The position numbers and the translations under genes are program-made. From Sedimentisphaerales bacterium (lineage in GTDB: Bacteria; Planctomycetota; Phycisphaerae; Sedimentisphaerales; Anaerobacaceae): a stretch of 56,422 nucleotides of DNA. The notes beneath the pieces were generated by a model. The model had not been told where the DNA came from and ran no database searches. It worked only from the letters and a program-made list of their open reading frames with translations. Location of the stretch: positions 1 through 56,422 of the forward strand of contig JAFGCD010000113.1 of assembly GCA_016932835.1 (NCBI GenBank), given 5' to 3'. This document shows positions 41,480 through 49,900 of the stretch, piece by piece (the stretch's first letter is position 1; every line of letters starts with the position of its first letter).

Positions 41480-42655
41480 CTACGTTCCCGTCTTTCCGGC
41501 GACGTCATGCCCGAATTTGCCGGGAGGGGGCAAAGCCCGCCTGCCGGATTTGAAACCAATCGCCCCCTCCGGGCAGACTTCCATGCAGGTCCCGCACGAA
41601 AAGCAGTCCGGGATGACCCGGTCCCGCTTGAGAATCGCCCCCATAACCGTTGACGGGCAGGCCTTTACACATGCCTCACAGGAAACGCACTTGTCGTAGT
41701 CCACCTGAACCTTGTAAATGCTGACCTTCTCGGCCAGCCAGCCTATCAGGCCGAACGGACAGAAAAAATGGCACCACGGGCGGTAAATAAAAAGGCTCAG
41801 ACCCAGAATCAAGCCCACAAACGCCACCCCGGCCATACCTAAGACCTGCGGCTTGAAAATCTTGAACGGATCGATCTGCTCGACAATATCAGTTGACCAG
41901 ATGAACGCTGCCGCCGTCAGGGCGACAAAGAACAACGCTCGAACAGTATTCGATACGATAAAAGGAACCTTGTATTGCCTCAGCAGGCCCTTCCTGTCCC
42001 TGGAATCCCGGTTCAATCTGAAGATTGCATCCTGAAGCGTCCCTAATTGACATCCCCACGAGCATATGAACTTATTCGCCAAAACAACCATCGCGACAAA
42101 AACCAGAAAGGCAATCAGCCTGGGCGGGAAAATCACTCCTTTCGCACCCAACAAAACGATCGCATCTTTGACCGTCCCCATCGGGCTCGGGTCGCTGCCC
42201 AGGATTACGCCGAAAACTCCCGCCGACGCCAAAAGCAGCCGCTTCCGATTGCCTGCCGTAATCCGCCCGCGCCTCATCAGGACGAAAATGAGCGCAAGAA
42301 ACGCCGCCCAGGACAAAAATTTGACCAGGATCTTCACCCAGTTTTTTGAGCCCTGTTCCGCTTGAATCGCGAGAACCTGTTCTGTCTTTTTGAGAAGCTG
42401 CTCGACGTCCATCTTAAAGGCGGTAACCGGTTTGAGGCGGTCGGCCTGAGACTCCAGAGCGAAAACCTCTTTCAGAAATCTCGGCTGAAGGTTATTCGCC
42501 CTGCCGAACTCAGCAACCGTCATCGTCTCGTTGAACACAAGGGCATTCTCTGTAGAGATGCCTTCCGGCTTGCCGCCCCAGATCCGGGCGCTTATAAACG
42601 ACAGGCTCGCAACGGCAATGACAAGACTAACAAACTGGAATACTGCTCTCCGCAT
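41480..42655 (-). CDS. NapH-like 4Fe-4S membrane protein (polyferredoxin)
   Basis: About 391 residues from the ATG at 42655 (AAGGAG upstream). One N-terminal transmembrane helix, a periplasmic region, then four to five helices with two conserved cysteine pairs at the membrane face (CSWGCQLGTLQD, CHFFCPFG), and a cytoplasmic C-terminal tail with two 4Fe-4S ferredoxin motifs: CVSCEACVKACPS and CFSCGTCMEVCPEGA. The plan matches NapH/NosR/CcoG-type proteins that pass electrons from quinol or ferredoxin across the membrane. Positioned between OsmC and MMPL genes, it may supply reducing power to a periplasmic thiol reaction (inference). Confidence 0.85.
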   Translation of the reverse strand: MRRAVFQFVSLVIAVASLSFISARIWGGKPEGISTENALVFNETMTVAEFGRANNLQPRFLKEVFALESQADRLKPVTAFKMDVEQLLKKTEQVLAIQAEQGSKNWVKILVKFLSWAAFLALIFVLMRRGRITAGNRKRLLLASAGVFGVILGSDPSPMGTVKDAIVLLGAKGVIFPPRLIAFLVFVAMVVLANKFICSWGCQLGTLQDAIFRLNRDSRDRKGLLRQYKVPFIVSNTVRALFFVALTAAAFIWSTDIVEQIDPFKIFKPQVLGMAGVAFVGLILGLSLFIYRPWCHFFCPFGLIGWLAEKVSIYKVQVDYDKCVSCEACVKACPSTVMGAILKRDRVIPDCFSCGTCMEVCPEGAIGFKSGRRALPPPGKFGHDVAGKTGT

Positions 42656-42668
42656 TACACTATACTCC

Positions 42669-43124
42669 TTATTCAGAAACCGTCCGGCCTGCGTCTTCGG
42701 CTTCTTCGCCGACAACCGTAACTCCATACTCGACAGGGCAAGCCACCGAACCGGAAACCAGACAATATTTTTCCGCCAGTTGTGCTATCTCTTCAATCCT
42801 CTCAGCCTGATTATTGTCAACAAGGGATATTTCAGCCCTTACGTCAACCCCCGTGAAGCGAAGGCCGTTCTTGGTCTTCTCGACTTTTCCCTCGGCATTT
42901 GCCGAGTACGACAGTATCCCGACCTTCAGCTTTCTCGCAAAATGATAGAACACCAGCATTATACAACTGTTAATGGAGGCAACGAACATTTCCTCCGGAT
43001 TAAGCGTTAACTCGTTGCCCCCATATACCGCCGGCGGCCCCACTTCAGCTTCCCTTGCGCCGCTCATTGCGGTCATGGCCGGGTTATCTTCGCGCTTCGA
43101 TACGATATTTGTAAACACTTCCAT
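42669..43124 (-). CDS. OsmC-family peroxiredoxin-like protein
   Basis: 151 residues. OsmC/Ohr-fold with conserved cysteines: C54 in NSCIML and C121/C129 in YCLVSGSVACPV, the pair that reduces organic hydroperoxides or acts on persulfides in family members. GGNELTLNPEEMFVAS is the usual opening helix. GAGG precedes the ATG. It follows the DUF302 gene by 44 bases and precedes the 4Fe-4S gene by 13. Substrate not established. Confidence 0.85.
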   Translation of the reverse strand: MEVFTNIVSKREDNPAMTAMSGAREAEVGPPAVYGGNELTLNPEEMFVASINSCIMLVFYHFARKLKVGILSYSANAEGKVEKTKNGLRFTGVDVRAEISLVDNNQAERIEEIAQLAEKYCLVSGSVACPVEYGVTVVGEEAEDAGRTVSE

Positions 43125-43168
43125 TTTCCAACCTCACTTCGTTCTCCGGCTCTTCCGGGAAATGAATA

Positions 43169-43687
43169 TTAATCTTTAAGCAATCCCTCGAGTATCTTCT
43201 CTTCGTCTTCGGCCACATGGCCGCCCATCACCTCGGCGATATTGCCGCCGAACATCTTGGCCATTAGACCCATATTCATCTTGGATACGTAAATCTTACC
43301 GTCGTCGCCTTCCCAGACGCCGAATGTGCAGGGCATCATAGTCGAGATGTGACGATCCGTTGCCAGAACGCTCTGGGCATATTCGGCCTTGCATAATTTG
43401 ACCAGCTTCACGCGGGGCTTGAATTCCACGCCGTGTTTGGCCATCGATTGATTCATGTCTATCGTGTTGGACACTACCCAGCCGTTGGCCTTTATGCTCG
43501 CTTCCAGTGCAGCCACGGTCTCATCGAAGCCAAGTTTGCTCTCTTTGGTGAGAATCATCATCGACGGCATCAATGTCCAGATGATAACGCCGCACAATAC
43601 AGCGCCAACTGCAAGACCGGCCGAACTACTCAGGATTAGCGCCTTTAGCCCGTAAAGATTAGTGGTTTTGGTTTCTTGGTCATTCAT
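43169..43687 (-). CDS. DUF302 family protein, membrane anchored
   Basis: 172 residues from the ATG at 43687, which overlaps the ArsR stop by four bases (ATGA). One N-terminal transmembrane helix (about 18-42, LSSSAGLAVGAVLCGVIIWTL) and a periplasmic DUF302 domain: ESKLGFDETVAALEASIKANGWVVSNTIDMNQSM, VKLVKLCKAEYAQSVLATD, MPCTFGVWEGDDGKIYVSKMNMGLM. DUF302 proteins often occur with sulfur-oxidation or thiol-handling genes, and the two cysteines here (LCKAEYA and MPCTFG) may carry that role, but no reaction has been fixed. Second gene of the operon. Confidence 0.85.
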   Translation of the reverse strand: MNDQETKTTNLYGLKALILSSSAGLAVGAVLCGVIIWTLMPSMMILTKESKLGFDETVAALEASIKANGWVVSNTIDMNQSMAKHGVEFKPRVKLVKLCKAEYAQSVLATDRHISTMMPCTFGVWEGDDGKIYVSKMNMGLMAKMFGGNIAEVMGGHVAEDEEKILEGLLKD

Positions 43688-43983
43688 TTTTTGCCGCCTT
43701 TCTCTGCTTGGCAATGGTTATAGACGCAGCCAAGAAGTTTTATGACGTTCTTGTTGCGAATGTGGTAGTAAACTTTGGAGCCGTCCCGCCTGGAGCCCAA
43801 AACGCCCTTGTCTTTCATCATATTGAGTTGCTGGCTGGTCATCGCCTGCTTCTCTCCGAGGGCCTCTACGATATCCCCGACGCACATCTCGCCCGGCGTG
43901 AGCAGCTCGACTATCTGCAGCCGGACCGGGTGCGCAACGGCTTTCAAGACCTCGGCAACGTGTTCTGCAATGTTCGTGTCCAT
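43684..43983 (-). CDS. ArsR-family transcriptional regulator
   Basis: 99 residues. Winged helix-turn-helix: AHPVRLQIVELLTPGEMCVGDIVEALGEKQAMTSQQLNMMKDKGVLGSRRDGSKVYYHI. Cysteines at 34 (EMCVGDI, the place of the first cysteine in classical ELCVC metal boxes) and at 86 and 91 (CVYNHC) could sense metal or reactive sulfur, as in ArsR/BigR-type repressors. First gene of a tightly packed minus-strand operon, so probably autoregulatory. AAAGGAG ribosome site. A TATTA...TAATA inverted repeat lies 26 bases upstream of its start. Confidence 0.85.
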   Translation of the reverse strand: MDTNIAEHVAEVLKAVAHPVRLQIVELLTPGEMCVGDIVEALGEKQAMTSQQLNMMKDKGVLGSRRDGSKVYYHIRNKNVIKLLGCVYNHCQAEKGGKK

Positions 43984-44348
43984 CGTGCAACTCCTTTGCC
44001 TATTAGTTTATTACAATATGCTAATATACTGATATGTCCTCGGAAAGTTCGGGGGGAAATGAATATTTTTTTAAGGATACTGCAAAAAGAGGTCTCGCGA
44101 GCTTCCGTCTCCCGAACCGCCAAATCGATTCAGCTTTGGATCGTGACTAACTCAAACCTAATCAACTGTTCCGGCTGCAAGTGCAAGGCAAAGTTCCTTG
44201 AAAGACTGATAATACTGCGGTTTTTCTTGCAGAAATTCCGGTTTTTGTCATTTTTTATCCTTGACAATTCCAGACTTCCCGGTTAAGTTAGGGCGAAAAG
44301 GCAATTTGGTGGAGCCTTGAATCAAAAGGACTTGGTTAAAGACGAGGA
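43984..44348. other. Divergent intergenic region between ArsR operon and response regulator
   Basis: About 365 bases. The left part holds the ArsR operator (44009-44026). The right part holds TTGACA at 44261-44266 with a weaker -10 (TAAGTT at 44284-44289, 17-base spacing), which can drive the response-regulator gene. A frame across 44060-44286 is AT-rich, with no ribosome site worth naming and no recognised motif, so it is not called a gene. Confidence 0.4.
44009..44026 (-). promoter_or_regulatory. Candidate ArsR operator
   Basis: TATTACAATATGCTAATA is an 18-base imperfect inverted repeat (TATTA/TAATA arms) just ahead of the ArsR gene in an AT-rich patch that also holds potential -10 elements (TAATAA, TATTGT on the minus strand). 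The size and arms resemble ArsR-family operators. Confidence 0.5.
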
Positions 44349-44924
44349 ATGGATAAAATGAAGGACCTATTCACCACCGGAGAGGCCGCGGAAGTTTGTA
44401 AGGTGAGCCAACAGACCATTATCCGCTGCTTCGATTCCGGCAGGCTGGAGGGATTTCGTGTTCCCGGCTCAAAATTCCGCAGGATCCCGCGCCTGAGTCT
44501 GATCAAATTCATGAAGGACAACAACATCCCTCTGGATAGTATCGACTCCGGCAAAAGGAAAGTCCTCATTGTCGATGACGACGAGGAGATTGTCGAGATG
44601 ATGGTCGATATCCTCTCGCGCGACGGCAGGTTTGAAACAAGGACTGCCTCAAGCGGCTACGAGGCGGGGATCATGACCGAGCAGTTTCGACCTGAGGTAA
44701 TACTGCTCGATTACATGCTGCCCGACATCAACGGCAATGTCGTCTGTCAAACGATAAAGAAAAATCCTGCGTTTGAAGACGTCAGAATCATCATCGTAAG
44801 CGGCGTCGCAAGAGAGGACGAAATCGAGCAGCTTTTGCAGTCCGGCGCAGAGGATTTCATAAAGAAGCCCTTCAGCGTTTCGGAACTTCTCGGCAGAGTC
44901 TCCGCGGCCTTGCAGATGGTGTAA
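44349..44924 (+). CDS. Response regulator with N-terminal excisionase-type HTH
   Basis: 191 residues. Residues about 6-55 form a MerR/excisionase-like HTH_17 (FTTGEAAEVCKVSQQTIIRCFDSGRLEGFRVPGSKFRRIPR). Residues about 70-190 are a receiver domain: acidic pocket VLIVDDDEE, phosphoacceptor D121 in ILLDYMLPD, threonine/serine switch IIIVSG, and lysine in FIKKPFS. The DNA-binding part precedes the receiver, the reverse of the usual order and a planctomycete habit. The downstream histidine kinase gene, 116 bases away, is the probable partner. Confidence 0.85.
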   Translation: MDKMKDLFTTGEAAEVCKVSQQTIIRCFDSGRLEGFRVPGSKFRRIPRLSLIKFMKDNNIPLDSIDSGKRKVLIVDDDEEIVEMMVDILSRDGRFETRTASSGYEAGIMTEQFRPEVILLDYMLPDINGNVVCQTIKKNPAFEDVRIIIVSGVAREDEIEQLLQSGAEDFIKKPFSVSELLGRVSAALQMV

Positions 44925-45040
44925 AAAGAGAAGGCACGGCAGGGGGGCTGGGCTGCGAAGATCCGCGGCGCCGATGCCGTATCCTTTCTGCCTGCGGGTA
45001 TCCTATGAGCTATGTCAACACTTAACGAGAAGGTCAATAC

Positions 45041-47287
45041 ATGCCGGAGACACCGTTCAATTCTTCAGCAGTCGCCCGTCGAGTTGCGCTTGCAGTGAGC
45101 CGGCTGGAATCACTTTCGACTTTGCCCTCGGTTAAAGCGCGTGTCTTCTCGAAGTTTCGGCGGTCGCAGTTCTCGCCGTCGATGCTGACCGATATCGTAG
45201 AATCCGACCCGGCCCTTATGGCCGGGATGCTCTCGGCGGTTGGTCGCAGCGGCACGATACTGTCGAGTGAGAACTTCGCGATGCGGCAGGCCGTTGAAAA
45301 ACTGCCGGCTGATGCCGTTCGTGACGTTGCCTTGTCCGTCGCCGTCTTCGGCGACTTTGAGAGCATCGGCGGCGTTTCCAGGAAAGACCTCTGGCTCCAC
45401 AGCCTTGCCGCGGCATGTTGCGCCGAGAGCATTGCTCGAATTGCATCGGTTCGGGTAAATCCGCATTTGGCCTATTGTGCCGGCCTGCTCCATGACCTGG
45501 GCAAACTGGCCCTTCAGGATGCCATGCCTAAGAGCTTCGCCCGGATTGTCGAGCAGGCCGCTTCGGCAGGGGCCTCGACCAGCCTCATAGAGCATCGCAA
45601 TCTCGACGCCGACCATACAATCTTCGGCAAACACCTGGCCCAGAAATGGCGGCTGCCGGGCGAAATCTCGCTTGCGATATGGCTGCATCACAGCGATACC
45701 GCCGCTATCGCTGCGAGTATGCCCCATGCAGAAATAGCCCAGGTCGTGCAGTTAGCCGATTCTGTGGCGCTCCAAAGCGGTATCGGCAAATCCGGAAGCT
45801 GCGGCATGACCTCGCCGATCGAGGAAAATGCCCGGTCACTGGGAATCGAGCTATCTCAGCTCGAAGAAATTTCCCGCAATCTGCTCGGTCAGATTGCCGA
45901 GAAATCCAACCTTCTCGGCCTGGATTCGACCGATGCCATGGCCGACTACGCCGCTGCCGCGGCTGCGGCGGCGATCCAGTTCGCCGACAGCCGTTCTTCG
46001 CTCATCGCCGAAAATCGCCGGCTCCAGGCTTCTTCAACCCATCTGGATTTCGTCACTGATTTTCTTTTGAGCATTGACTCGTCCGCCCCGGTAATCGATA
46101 TAGCCGAGAGCTTCGCGGCAAAATGGCAGAAGTTTTACCAGACGGGCAGCGTGTGTTTGTATCTGGCCCCATCGACCGAGACGGACGTGGTCGATGCCGT
46201 TATCGTCGAAAGCCTGGGGCAAAGCAGGGCGGTTTGCCTGGAGGTTCCGGACGGCGTTTCCGCGGTTCCGAGACGGATAGCCGGCGGCTTCGCGATTCTC
46301 GACGCCGGCGAGCATATCGGCCGGCTGCTTGAGCAGTTGGATGTTGACTTCAATCCCGGCGCGACAAGACTTCTGCCTCTGCTTTCGAACGGCGTTGCGG
46401 TCGGTGCGATAGCCTTCGAGCTTCACTATCCTGGCGATGCGGCGATGTTCGAGGAGAAGTTCAAGGCATCCTCTTCGATAGCCGGTGCAGTTCTTGGTCT
46501 GGCTCTCGCAGGGGCTTGCCGGCAGGGGCTTGCCGAGCGATTTGTCAGTCTTATCTCTTCCCGGTCGCCTGCTCAGCCGGCATCAGCAGAACAAAGCGGT
46601 TCGACGACGGCCTGGGCCGAAGCCATCGAAGCCCTGGCCGAGCTGGCCGCCGGCGCCGCCCATGAACTGAACAACCCTCTTGCGATTGTCTCCGGAAGAG
46701 CGCAACTGCTCGCCGCCGCCGAGACCGACCTCGAAAAGAAAGAAATCCTCAATCAAATTCAAAGCAGCGCCGGTCGGGCCTCGGCAATTATCGAAGACCT
46801 GCTGCGTTACGCCGAACCGCTCGATCCAAGACCGACTCGCACCAATGTCCGCAAAATGATCGATGAGGCCCTGCAGCTGACATCTCGCAAGACGAATGTC
46901 GAGCACCTCAACGTCCACGTTGACGCAGCCGAAGACGCGATGGAGGTTTTCGCGGATTCCGCTCAGATCGCCTCTGCCCTTGCCAACATCCTGACCAACT
47001 CGGTGGAATCCTACGACGCCGAACTCGGCCCGATAAAGGTCACCGCCCGGGCCGACCGGTCGGGGCGAATGGTTCGACTGCAGGTGGCCGACCTGGGCTG
47101 CGGGATGGACGCCCGGGCCGCCGGCAAAGCGACTGCGCCGTTTTATTCCTCGAAGGCCGCGGGTCGGAAGCGCGGAATGGGGCTTGCTTACGCCGCGAGG
47201 TTCGCGCAGATCAACGGCGGCGCGTTAGAGATTGAAAGCCGGCCCGCCGTCGGAACCACCGTGACAATCAGCGTTCCTGCCGGCTGA
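45041..47287 (+). CDS. HDOD/GAF-like sensor histidine kinase
   Basis: 748 residues, no transmembrane segment. About 28-230 is an HDOD domain (LHDLGKLALQDAMPK, ISLAIWLHHSD). About 320-500 fits a GAF-type sensor region. The kinase core starts with the H-box AAHELNNPLAIVSGR (H541), then the N-box ILTNSVESYD (N653), the G1 box ADLGCGMD, and the G2 box GRKRGMGLAYAARFA. HDOD domains are linked to second-messenger or phosphorelay sensing in Gammaproteobacteria. As a cytoplasmic kinase it likely senses an internal signal and phosphorylates the neighbouring HTH-receiver protein. No promoter was pinned down in the 116-base gap. Confidence 0.85.
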   Translation: MPETPFNSSAVARRVALAVSRLESLSTLPSVKARVFSKFRRSQFSPSMLTDIVESDPALMAGMLSAVGRSGTILSSENFAMRQAVEKLPADAVRDVALSVAVFGDFESIGGVSRKDLWLHSLAAACCAESIARIASVRVNPHLAYCAGLLHDLGKLALQDAMPKSFARIVEQAASAGASTSLIEHRNLDADHTIFGKHLAQKWRLPGEISLAIWLHHSDTAAIAASMPHAEIAQVVQLADSVALQSGIGKSGSCGMTSPIEENARSLGIELSQLEEISRNLLGQIAEKSNLLGLDSTDAMADYAAAAAAAAIQFADSRSSLIAENRRLQASSTHLDFVTDFLLSIDSSAPVIDIAESFAAKWQKFYQTGSVCLYLAPSTETDVVDAVIVESLGQSRAVCLEVPDGVSAVPRRIAGGFAILDAGEHIGRLLEQLDVDFNPGATRLLPLLSNGVAVGAIAFELHYPGDAAMFEEKFKASSSIAGAVLGLALAGACRQGLAERFVSLISSRSPAQPASAEQSGSTTAWAEAIEALAELAAGAAHELNNPLAIVSGRAQLLAAAETDLEKKEILNQIQSSAGRASAIIEDLLRYAEPLDPRPTRTNVRKMIDEALQLTSRKTNVEHLNVHVDAAEDAMEVFADSAQIASALANILTNSVESYDAELGPIKVTARADRSGRMVRLQVADLGCGMDARAAGKATAPFYSSKAAGRKRGMGLAYAARFAQINGGALEIESRPAVGTTVTISVPAG

Positions 47288-47404
47288 CCGCGACCTCACA
47301 TGCCGGAATACAGTCAATCGTGTTCCCGTGCGAAGCCCCGTAAGCAGTGGGCAAACAAGATTATCGCCCAGCCTTTGCAGTGATTTGGCGAGCACATAAA
47401 AGTT

Positions 47405-47440
47405 GGGCAGCGGTTGTGTGGGCCGCTGCCCTGAGTTTTG
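47405..47440 (+). terminator. Hairpin after the histidine kinase gene
   Basis: GGGCAGCGG (47405-47413) pairs with CCGCTGCCC (47423-47431) around a 9-base loop, followed by TGAGTTTTG. A plausible intrinsic terminator or attenuator placed just upstream of a strong ribosome site (AAGGAGG at 47441-47447). The stretch 47288-47404 before it holds nothing recognisable. Confidence 0.5.
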
Positions 47441-47455
47441 AAGGAGGATGGAATA

Positions 47456-47602
47456 ATGTTTCCGTACATTTATACGTGCCGCACGAATATATGTTCGAGT
47501 TTTACTCGATTTTGCGGTATTATTTCCGCCGGGCGCCTGGTTGCACTTATATTCGAAAAGCTCCGGGCCGATCGAAAGAGATTGCTTCAATGGCGAAGAT
47601 AG
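47456..47602 (+). CDS. Possible 48-residue leader peptide
   Basis: A 49-codon frame with AAGGAGG eight bases before its ATG runs into and 13 bases past the start of the LigT-like gene in another frame. The product is Cys/Phe-rich at first (YTCRTNICSSFTRFCG) and basic at the end. It could be a leader peptide for translational coupling, or simply a chance frame behind a good ribosome site. There is also a three-codon start-stop (ATG GAA TAA) at 47448. Confidence 0.3.
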   Translation: MFPYIYTCRTNICSSFTRFCGIISAGRLVALIFEKLRADRKRLLQWRR

Positions 47603-48186
47603 CGGTTGACATCGTTTTATTGCCGTCCGAGTCGATGATGGACACAGCCATCGAGGCAAACAGGCGGCTCATCGGGCCTGTCAGGGCCGAGATAATCCTG
47701 AACAAGGAGACCTGCCTTCCTCACCTTTCTCTTGCCATGGGTTGTCTTGAAGACAGTTGCCTCGACAAGGCCGGCGAGATTCTCAGCCGAATCGCCGGGC
47801 GGGGCGTGCCCGGTCGGCTGAAGGTGACCGGTATTTACGTCGGCACAAACTCCGCCGGAGAGAAGGTGTCGGCCTTCGGCATAGAGCCGACCGCGGAGCT
47901 TCGGGCCCTTCACGAAGAGGTCATGCTCGGATTCGCCGGCTGCCTGAGCTATGACGTAAAGGCTGATATGCTCCCGGGCCCGGCGCCGAGCGAGTCAACC
48001 CTGCGGTGGATAAGGAATTTCCGCACCGAATCGAGCTTCTCCCGCTTCCTTCCTCATATAACGATCGGCTACGGAGAGATTCGCGATTTCCCCTGCCCGG
48101 CGGAATTCGCGCCCTCGAAACTCGCCCTCTGCCGGCTCGCAAACCACTGCACATGTGTAAAAGTCCTCGCCTCCGCCAGCCTCTGA
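47590..48186 (+). CDS. 2H phosphoesterase / LigT-like RNA ligase family protein
   Basis: 198 residues from the ATG at 47590. Two HxT/S motifs define the 2H phosphoesterase fold: PHLSL (H45) and PHITIGYG (H156). Family members cleave 2',3'-cyclic nucleotides or ligate RNA 2'-5' ends. The frame stays open upstream to 47347, but that part has odd composition and overlaps a terminator hairpin, so the shorter form is preferred. Target nucleic acid or metabolite not determined. Confidence 0.75.
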   Translation: MAKIAVDIVLLPSESMMDTAIEANRRLIGPVRAEIILNKETCLPHLSLAMGCLEDSCLDKAGEILSRIAGRGVPGRLKVTGIYVGTNSAGEKVSAFGIEPTAELRALHEEVMLGFAGCLSYDVKADMLPGPAPSESTLRWIRNFRTESSFSRFLPHITIGYGEIRDFPCPAEFAPSKLALCRLANHCTCVKVLASASL

Positions 48187-48576
48187 TCTCCCTGGCCCGC
48201 CAGGCTGTTTTGCGTCGCAGCTGTTTGCGGGCGGTAAAACCTCTCACGGCATAGTCGCCGGGCGGGTTTTGTCGGGCGGATAAAAAATTCACTAAAAACC
48301 TTTGCAATATCAGGTAAATTCGACTATGTTGACGGCAGGTCGGTCTTGCGAGAAGGCCGAAACCGGATGTTATCCGGGGTAAGGATTATGGAAAATATCG
48401 GCTGAGAATGGAAAATGCAGTAGTTTTCAGCTTCTATGTCCTTTTGGGGTGTTTTTTTGTGTGCCAAATGGGGCTCAGACGTTCTTGAGCTTGTGTGATT
48501 TTCATTGGAAGAATGCCGAAATCGGTAATGCGCGTAGCGATGCCGGGCCTTTGACCGAATTAAGGAGTCGTTATTG
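48187..48576 (+). other. Intergenic region before the aldo/keto reductase gene
   Basis: About 390 bases without a supportable gene. A possible weak promoter lies at 48302-48330 (TTGCAA, 17 bases, TATGTT). A small hairpin CCGGAT-gtt-ATCCGG is near 48363-48377. AAGGAG at 48562-48567 serves the next gene. Confidence 0.35.
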
Positions 48577-49533
48577 ATGGAAATGAAACGCCGCGAATTC
48601 TTGGCTAAATCGATCGTAGGCGCCGGCGGCCTGCTGCTGGGGGCAGGGTGTGTCGCCGCCAGGCAGGAATCCTCGATGTATGACCCCGCAGAAATCGTCC
48701 CCCTGGGCAGGACAAAAATAAAAGTCTCTCGCGTGGGCCTGGGCACGGGAATGCGGGGCGGCGGTCGGCAGTCGAACCATACGCGAATGGGACAGGAAAA
48801 ATTCGACGCCCTGGCACTGGGCTGCTACGAAAGAGGTATGAGGCTCTTTGACGTCGCCGACCTTTACGGGACGCATCCCTTCCTCGCCTCGGCACTGAAG
48901 AAGATGCCCCGCAAAGATTACGTGGTTACATCGAAAATATGGTGGCGGTCGGGCGGCCTGCCCGAAAAAGAACGGCCCGGCGCCGATGTGGTGATCCCCA
49001 GATTCCTGAAAGAGCTCAAGACAGACTACATAGACCTCGTGCTGCTGCACTGCGTGGAGTCCGAGAAATGGCCGACCGAGTTGAGTGATTATATGAATGC
49101 CCTGGCCGGGCTCAAAAAGAAAGGCCTCATCCGGGCGCATGGGCTTTCGTGTCACTCTCTCGATGCGCTGCGGACTTCTATTAACGAAGCGTGGGTCGAT
49201 TCGGTGCATGCACGGATAAACCCATACGCGGCGAAAATGGATGTAAACAGAATAGAAGACGTCCCGAAGGTCGAAGCGGTGCTCAAGGAGCTGCGGGCAC
49301 GGGGCAAAGCCGTCATCGGAATGAAAGTCCTGGGAGAGGGCGCCTTCCGCGACAGCGATGAGAAGCGTGATGGATCGATAAAATATGCGTTGGAGTCGGG
49401 CTGTATGGACGCGATGGTAATCGGCTTCGAAAAACCAAATGAGATTGATGACTTTGCGGCGCGTGTACGCAAAGTGCCGATGACCGGCAAGGCGAGCCGG
49501 ACACAAATATGCCGACCGGTTCGCGTGGCGTAA
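48577..49533 (+). CDS. Exported aldo/keto reductase
   Basis: 318 residues. The N-terminus has a twin-arginine-like start with a lipobox (KRREFLAKSIVGAGGLLLGAGC), predicting a Tat-exported lipoprotein. The catalytic tetrad of aldo/keto reductases is visible: D and Y in LFDVADLYGTH, K in VVTSKIWW, H in LVLLHCVES. NADPH-dependent reduction of a sugar or carbonyl is expected, though export raises the question of cofactor supply. AAGGAG precedes the ATG at spacing 9. Followed by an Rrf2 gene after 19 bases. Confidence 0.8.
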   Translation: MEMKRREFLAKSIVGAGGLLLGAGCVAARQESSMYDPAEIVPLGRTKIKVSRVGLGTGMRGGGRQSNHTRMGQEKFDALALGCYERGMRLFDVADLYGTHPFLASALKKMPRKDYVVTSKIWWRSGGLPEKERPGADVVIPRFLKELKTDYIDLVLLHCVESEKWPTELSDYMNALAGLKKKGLIRAHGLSCHSLDALRTSINEAWVDSVHARINPYAAKMDVNRIEDVPKVEAVLKELRARGKAVIGMKVLGEGAFRDSDEKRDGSIKYALESGCMDAMVIGFEKPNEIDDFAARVRKVPMTGKASRTQICRPVRVA

Positions 49534-49552
49534 TATTTAGAAGGAGATTACC

Positions 49553-49900
49553 GTGAAACTTAATCAGGATTTTACTATGGCGGTCGAAACCGTCGAGTTC
49601 CTCAAGAAAAAGAAAACCGATAAATTTATCCAGGCAGGGGAAATTGCAAAGGCCCTCGATTTCTCCGTGGGATATTTGCAGAAGGTTATTCAGACACTCA
49701 GTAAGCACGGCCTTGTGGAATGCAAAAGAGGCCGAATCGGAGGAGTCAGGCTCCGGCGAAGGACGATCACATTGCTTGATCTGTGGAACGTAACCTGCGG
49801 CGAACTGGATGTTGTTGACCCTGCGGTTCCGTCGCTAAAGAAGCCCTTGAAGGTCTTCTCGGACGCCATGAGCAAGATTGTAGTCTGCAAGAAGAGCTGA
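49553..49900 (+). CDS. Rrf2-family transcriptional regulator
   Basis: 115 residues with the Rrf2 winged helix pattern: IQAGEIAKALDFSVGYLQKVIQTLSKHGLVECKRGRIGGVRLRRRTITLLDLWNVTCG. It lacks the three-cysteine cluster that holds Fe-S in IscR/NsrR, so it probably senses by another means or not through a cluster. AAGGAGATTACC before the GTG/ATG region; close spacing (19 bases) after the reductase suggests an operon. Confidence 0.75.
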   Translation: MKLNQDFTMAVETVEFLKKKKTDKFIQAGEIAKALDFSVGYLQKVIQTLSKHGLVECKRGRIGGVRLRRRTITLLDLWNVTCGELDVVDPAVPSLKKPLKVFSDAMSKIVVCKKS

